NCBI GenBank assembly: GCA_964574775.1
Contig: CAZNOS010000037.1
Location: 1 to 7,023 of the forward strand
DNA: 7,023 bases
Reading direction: 5' to 3'
From: CABMGO01 sp964574775
Lineage (GTDB): Archaea; Nanobdellota; Nanobdellia; Pacearchaeales; GW2011-AR1
The notes under the pieces are model-generated. The model did no database searches, was not told the origin of the DNA, and saw only the letters and a list, made by a program, of their open reading frames with translations. Positions 5,967 through 7,023 of the stretch are shown piece after piece. Made by a program: the position numbers and the translations under genes. Every line of letters begins with the position of its first letter. Position 1 is the first letter of the stretch.

Positions 5967-5987
5967 ATACATAAAACTAGTAATAAT

Positions 5988-6842
5988 ATGACAATTATAG
6001 AAAGAAATCTTCAGGAACTTGGGAAATCTTTATTTGTCAGTCTCCCGAAGGAATGGACAAATCTTCTAAAATTAAAGAAGGGGTCTAAAATAAAAATGAG
6101 CTATAGTGAAAACGGCACACTTTCCATCGCTCCAGAATTTACAAAAGAAACAAGCAAAAGAGACGCTGAAATAACATACGATGAACAATTTAGAAGAAAA
6201 TTTTACAAGGAATATTTCTCTGGATATGATAAAATTATTATTAATTTTAAAAGTAAAATTACAGAAAAAGAAAAAGGAGAACTTTATTCCTTCTTTAAAT
6301 TTTTCATGAATGTTCAAATAATAGAAGAAACAGATACGCGACTTATTTTGAAATCATTTAAGATTGAAGACCTATCAGCGGAGGAATGCTTGAAAAGAAT
6401 GCATTTTCTATGTATTGGAATGTTCGAAGATTTTAATTCAAAAAATCGTACAACACTAAAAGAAATGCGAGATACTATGACTAGATTTTATTATATGCTT
6501 GTAATGCAGATAAGAAGATTTTTGGAAGAAGGAAAATTTGCTAAAGAAAATCAAATATCTCTAATAAGAGCGATGGACTTTAGAATGGCAGCGGAAAAGA
6601 TTCAAAGAATATCAGAAATCTTAGAAGACTATGATTCCAAAAAAATAGATGAGAAAACAATGAAACTAATATCTGAATATTATTCTAAGTCTGTTTTTTC
6701 TTTTTTAAATATGAATTTTGAGACTGCTCTAACTTTGTGGTCCGAAGAAAAAACATTAAGAAAAAAAATAGAAAAAATAACAGATGAAAAAATTATCCAG
6801 ATAATTAGATTTTCCAAAGAAATATCTATGTTGGTTAGATAG
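5988..6842 (+). CDS. AbrB-type DNA-binding domain fused to PhoU-like domain, archaeal regulator
   Basis: Residues 1-50 match the SpoVT/AbrB swapped-hairpin DNA-binding domain: RNLQELGKSLFVSLPKEW, then LKLKKGSKIKM and a closing strand LSIAPE. Next comes a short alpha/beta region (about 70-125) with FSGYDKIIINF and IIEET, as in archaeal PhoU-family proteins. From about 130 the chain is helical, with the usual LSAEECLKRM and AAEKIQRI segments of a PhoU-like domain. Bacterial PhoU modulates phosphate uptake signalling. The archaeal AbrB fusions are presumed transcription regulators, and their ligand is mostly unknown. At 284 residues it is somewhat shorter than the usual 320-350, and acidic metal-binding ExxxD motifs are not obvious. 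No pst phosphate transporter genes are nearby. It is transcribed divergently from the five-gene operon, so it may control that operon and itself. Confidence 0.82.
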   Translation: MTIIERNLQELGKSLFVSLPKEWTNLLKLKKGSKIKMSYSENGTLSIAPEFTKETSKRDAEITYDEQFRRKFYKEYFSGYDKIIINFKSKITEKEKGELYSFFKFFMNVQIIEETDTRLILKSFKIEDLSAEECLKRMHFLCIGMFEDFNSKNRTTLKEMRDTMTRFYYMLVMQIRRFLEEGKFAKENQISLIRAMDFRMAAEKIQRISEILEDYDSKKIDEKTMKLISEYYSKSVFSFLNMNFETALTLWSEEKTLRKKIEKITDEKIIQIIRFSKEISMLVR

Positions 6843-6927
6843 GACTATTTTCTTCCAAATTTATCTACAATTATGGAAATAGAAAGAATACGTGGTGCAA
6901 TTATATAATTTAGATTCGATAAGTAAC

Positions 6928-7023
6928 TTATTCATTTCTTGCTTTCCATCTTTCCCAAAAATATGCCAATTGATAGTCTGATTTTTTGTAAATCTGGCCC
7001 ATGTCTGCTATGATGTGTCTGGC
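6928..7023 (-). CDS. C-terminal end of a protein, faintly transposase-like (partial)
   Basis: A minus-strand frame is open from the right edge for 31 codons and stops with TAA at 6930-6928. It contains RHIIADMGQIYKKSDYQLAY and, after that, FWERWKARNE. The helical pattern (basic start, D..xIYxxxDxxxA, then a W-rich end) recalls an internal stretch of Mutator/IS256-like and related DDE transposases. If so, the stop would truncate it before the usual C-terminal part. The similarity is from memory and weak, and an ordinary protein C-terminus is equally possible. It is convergent with the regulator gene. The 85 bases between them show nothing clear beyond AT-rich sequence. Confidence 0.45.
   Translation of the reverse strand, partial: ARHIIADMGQIYKKSDYQLAYFWERWKARNE

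Noticed and set aside
1..7023. CRISPR array, tRNA or rRNA genes
   Set aside because: No regularly spaced long direct repeats are visible, and the few intergenic stretches are short and AT-rich with no cloverleaf-like or rRNA-like sequence.

Overview
This is an AT-rich window that most likely comes from an archaeon, probably a small-genome lineage such as a DPANN group (inference). Four things point to archaea. One gene is an AbrB-PhoU two-domain regulator of the archaeal type. A CoaC homologue carries archaeal-style motifs (TGkaEH, PTMHxSLY, ENKAK). Several genes have TTTAAA-type TATA boxes about 25 bases before the ATG, as expected for leaderless transcripts. Genes inside the operon instead have Shine-Dalgarno sequences.

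Layout from left to right. Bases 1-204 hold the tail of an upstream reading frame and a second short coding-like frame. A plus-strand pair follows: acetate kinase (205-1362) and a ten-helix EamA/DMT-family transporter (1394-2266). The transporter meets a minus-strand operon tail to tail, with only four bases between the stop codons. That operon runs from about 5895 down to 2271 and has five genes: an unrecognised 144-residue protein, an amidohydrolase-2 family TIM-barrel hydrolase, a 353-residue protein joining an unassigned N-terminal domain to an AraD-like class II aldolase/epimerase domain, a phosphopantothenoylcysteine decarboxylase homologue (CoaC), and a separate phosphopantothenate-cysteine ligase homologue (CoaB). 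Three of the four junctions are ATGA overlaps and the fourth is an 11-base overlap, so the five products are probably made together.

A divergent promoter region (5896-5987) carries three near-identical TTTAAACTWA elements spaced 21 and 10 bases apart. It separates the operon from the AbrB-PhoU-type regulator gene (5988-6842). The last 96 bases encode, on the minus strand, the C-terminal end of a further protein that faintly resembles part of a transposase.

The most interesting feature is the five-gene operon. CoaC and CoaB alone would be ordinary coenzyme A biosynthesis, although archaea usually have them fused. Their tight coupling to an amidohydrolase, an aldolase fusion and an orphan protein suggests either a non-standard route feeding phosphopantothenate or phosphopantetheine synthesis, or a different pathway that has recruited this ligase/decarboxylase chemistry. 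The sequence alone cannot decide between these.
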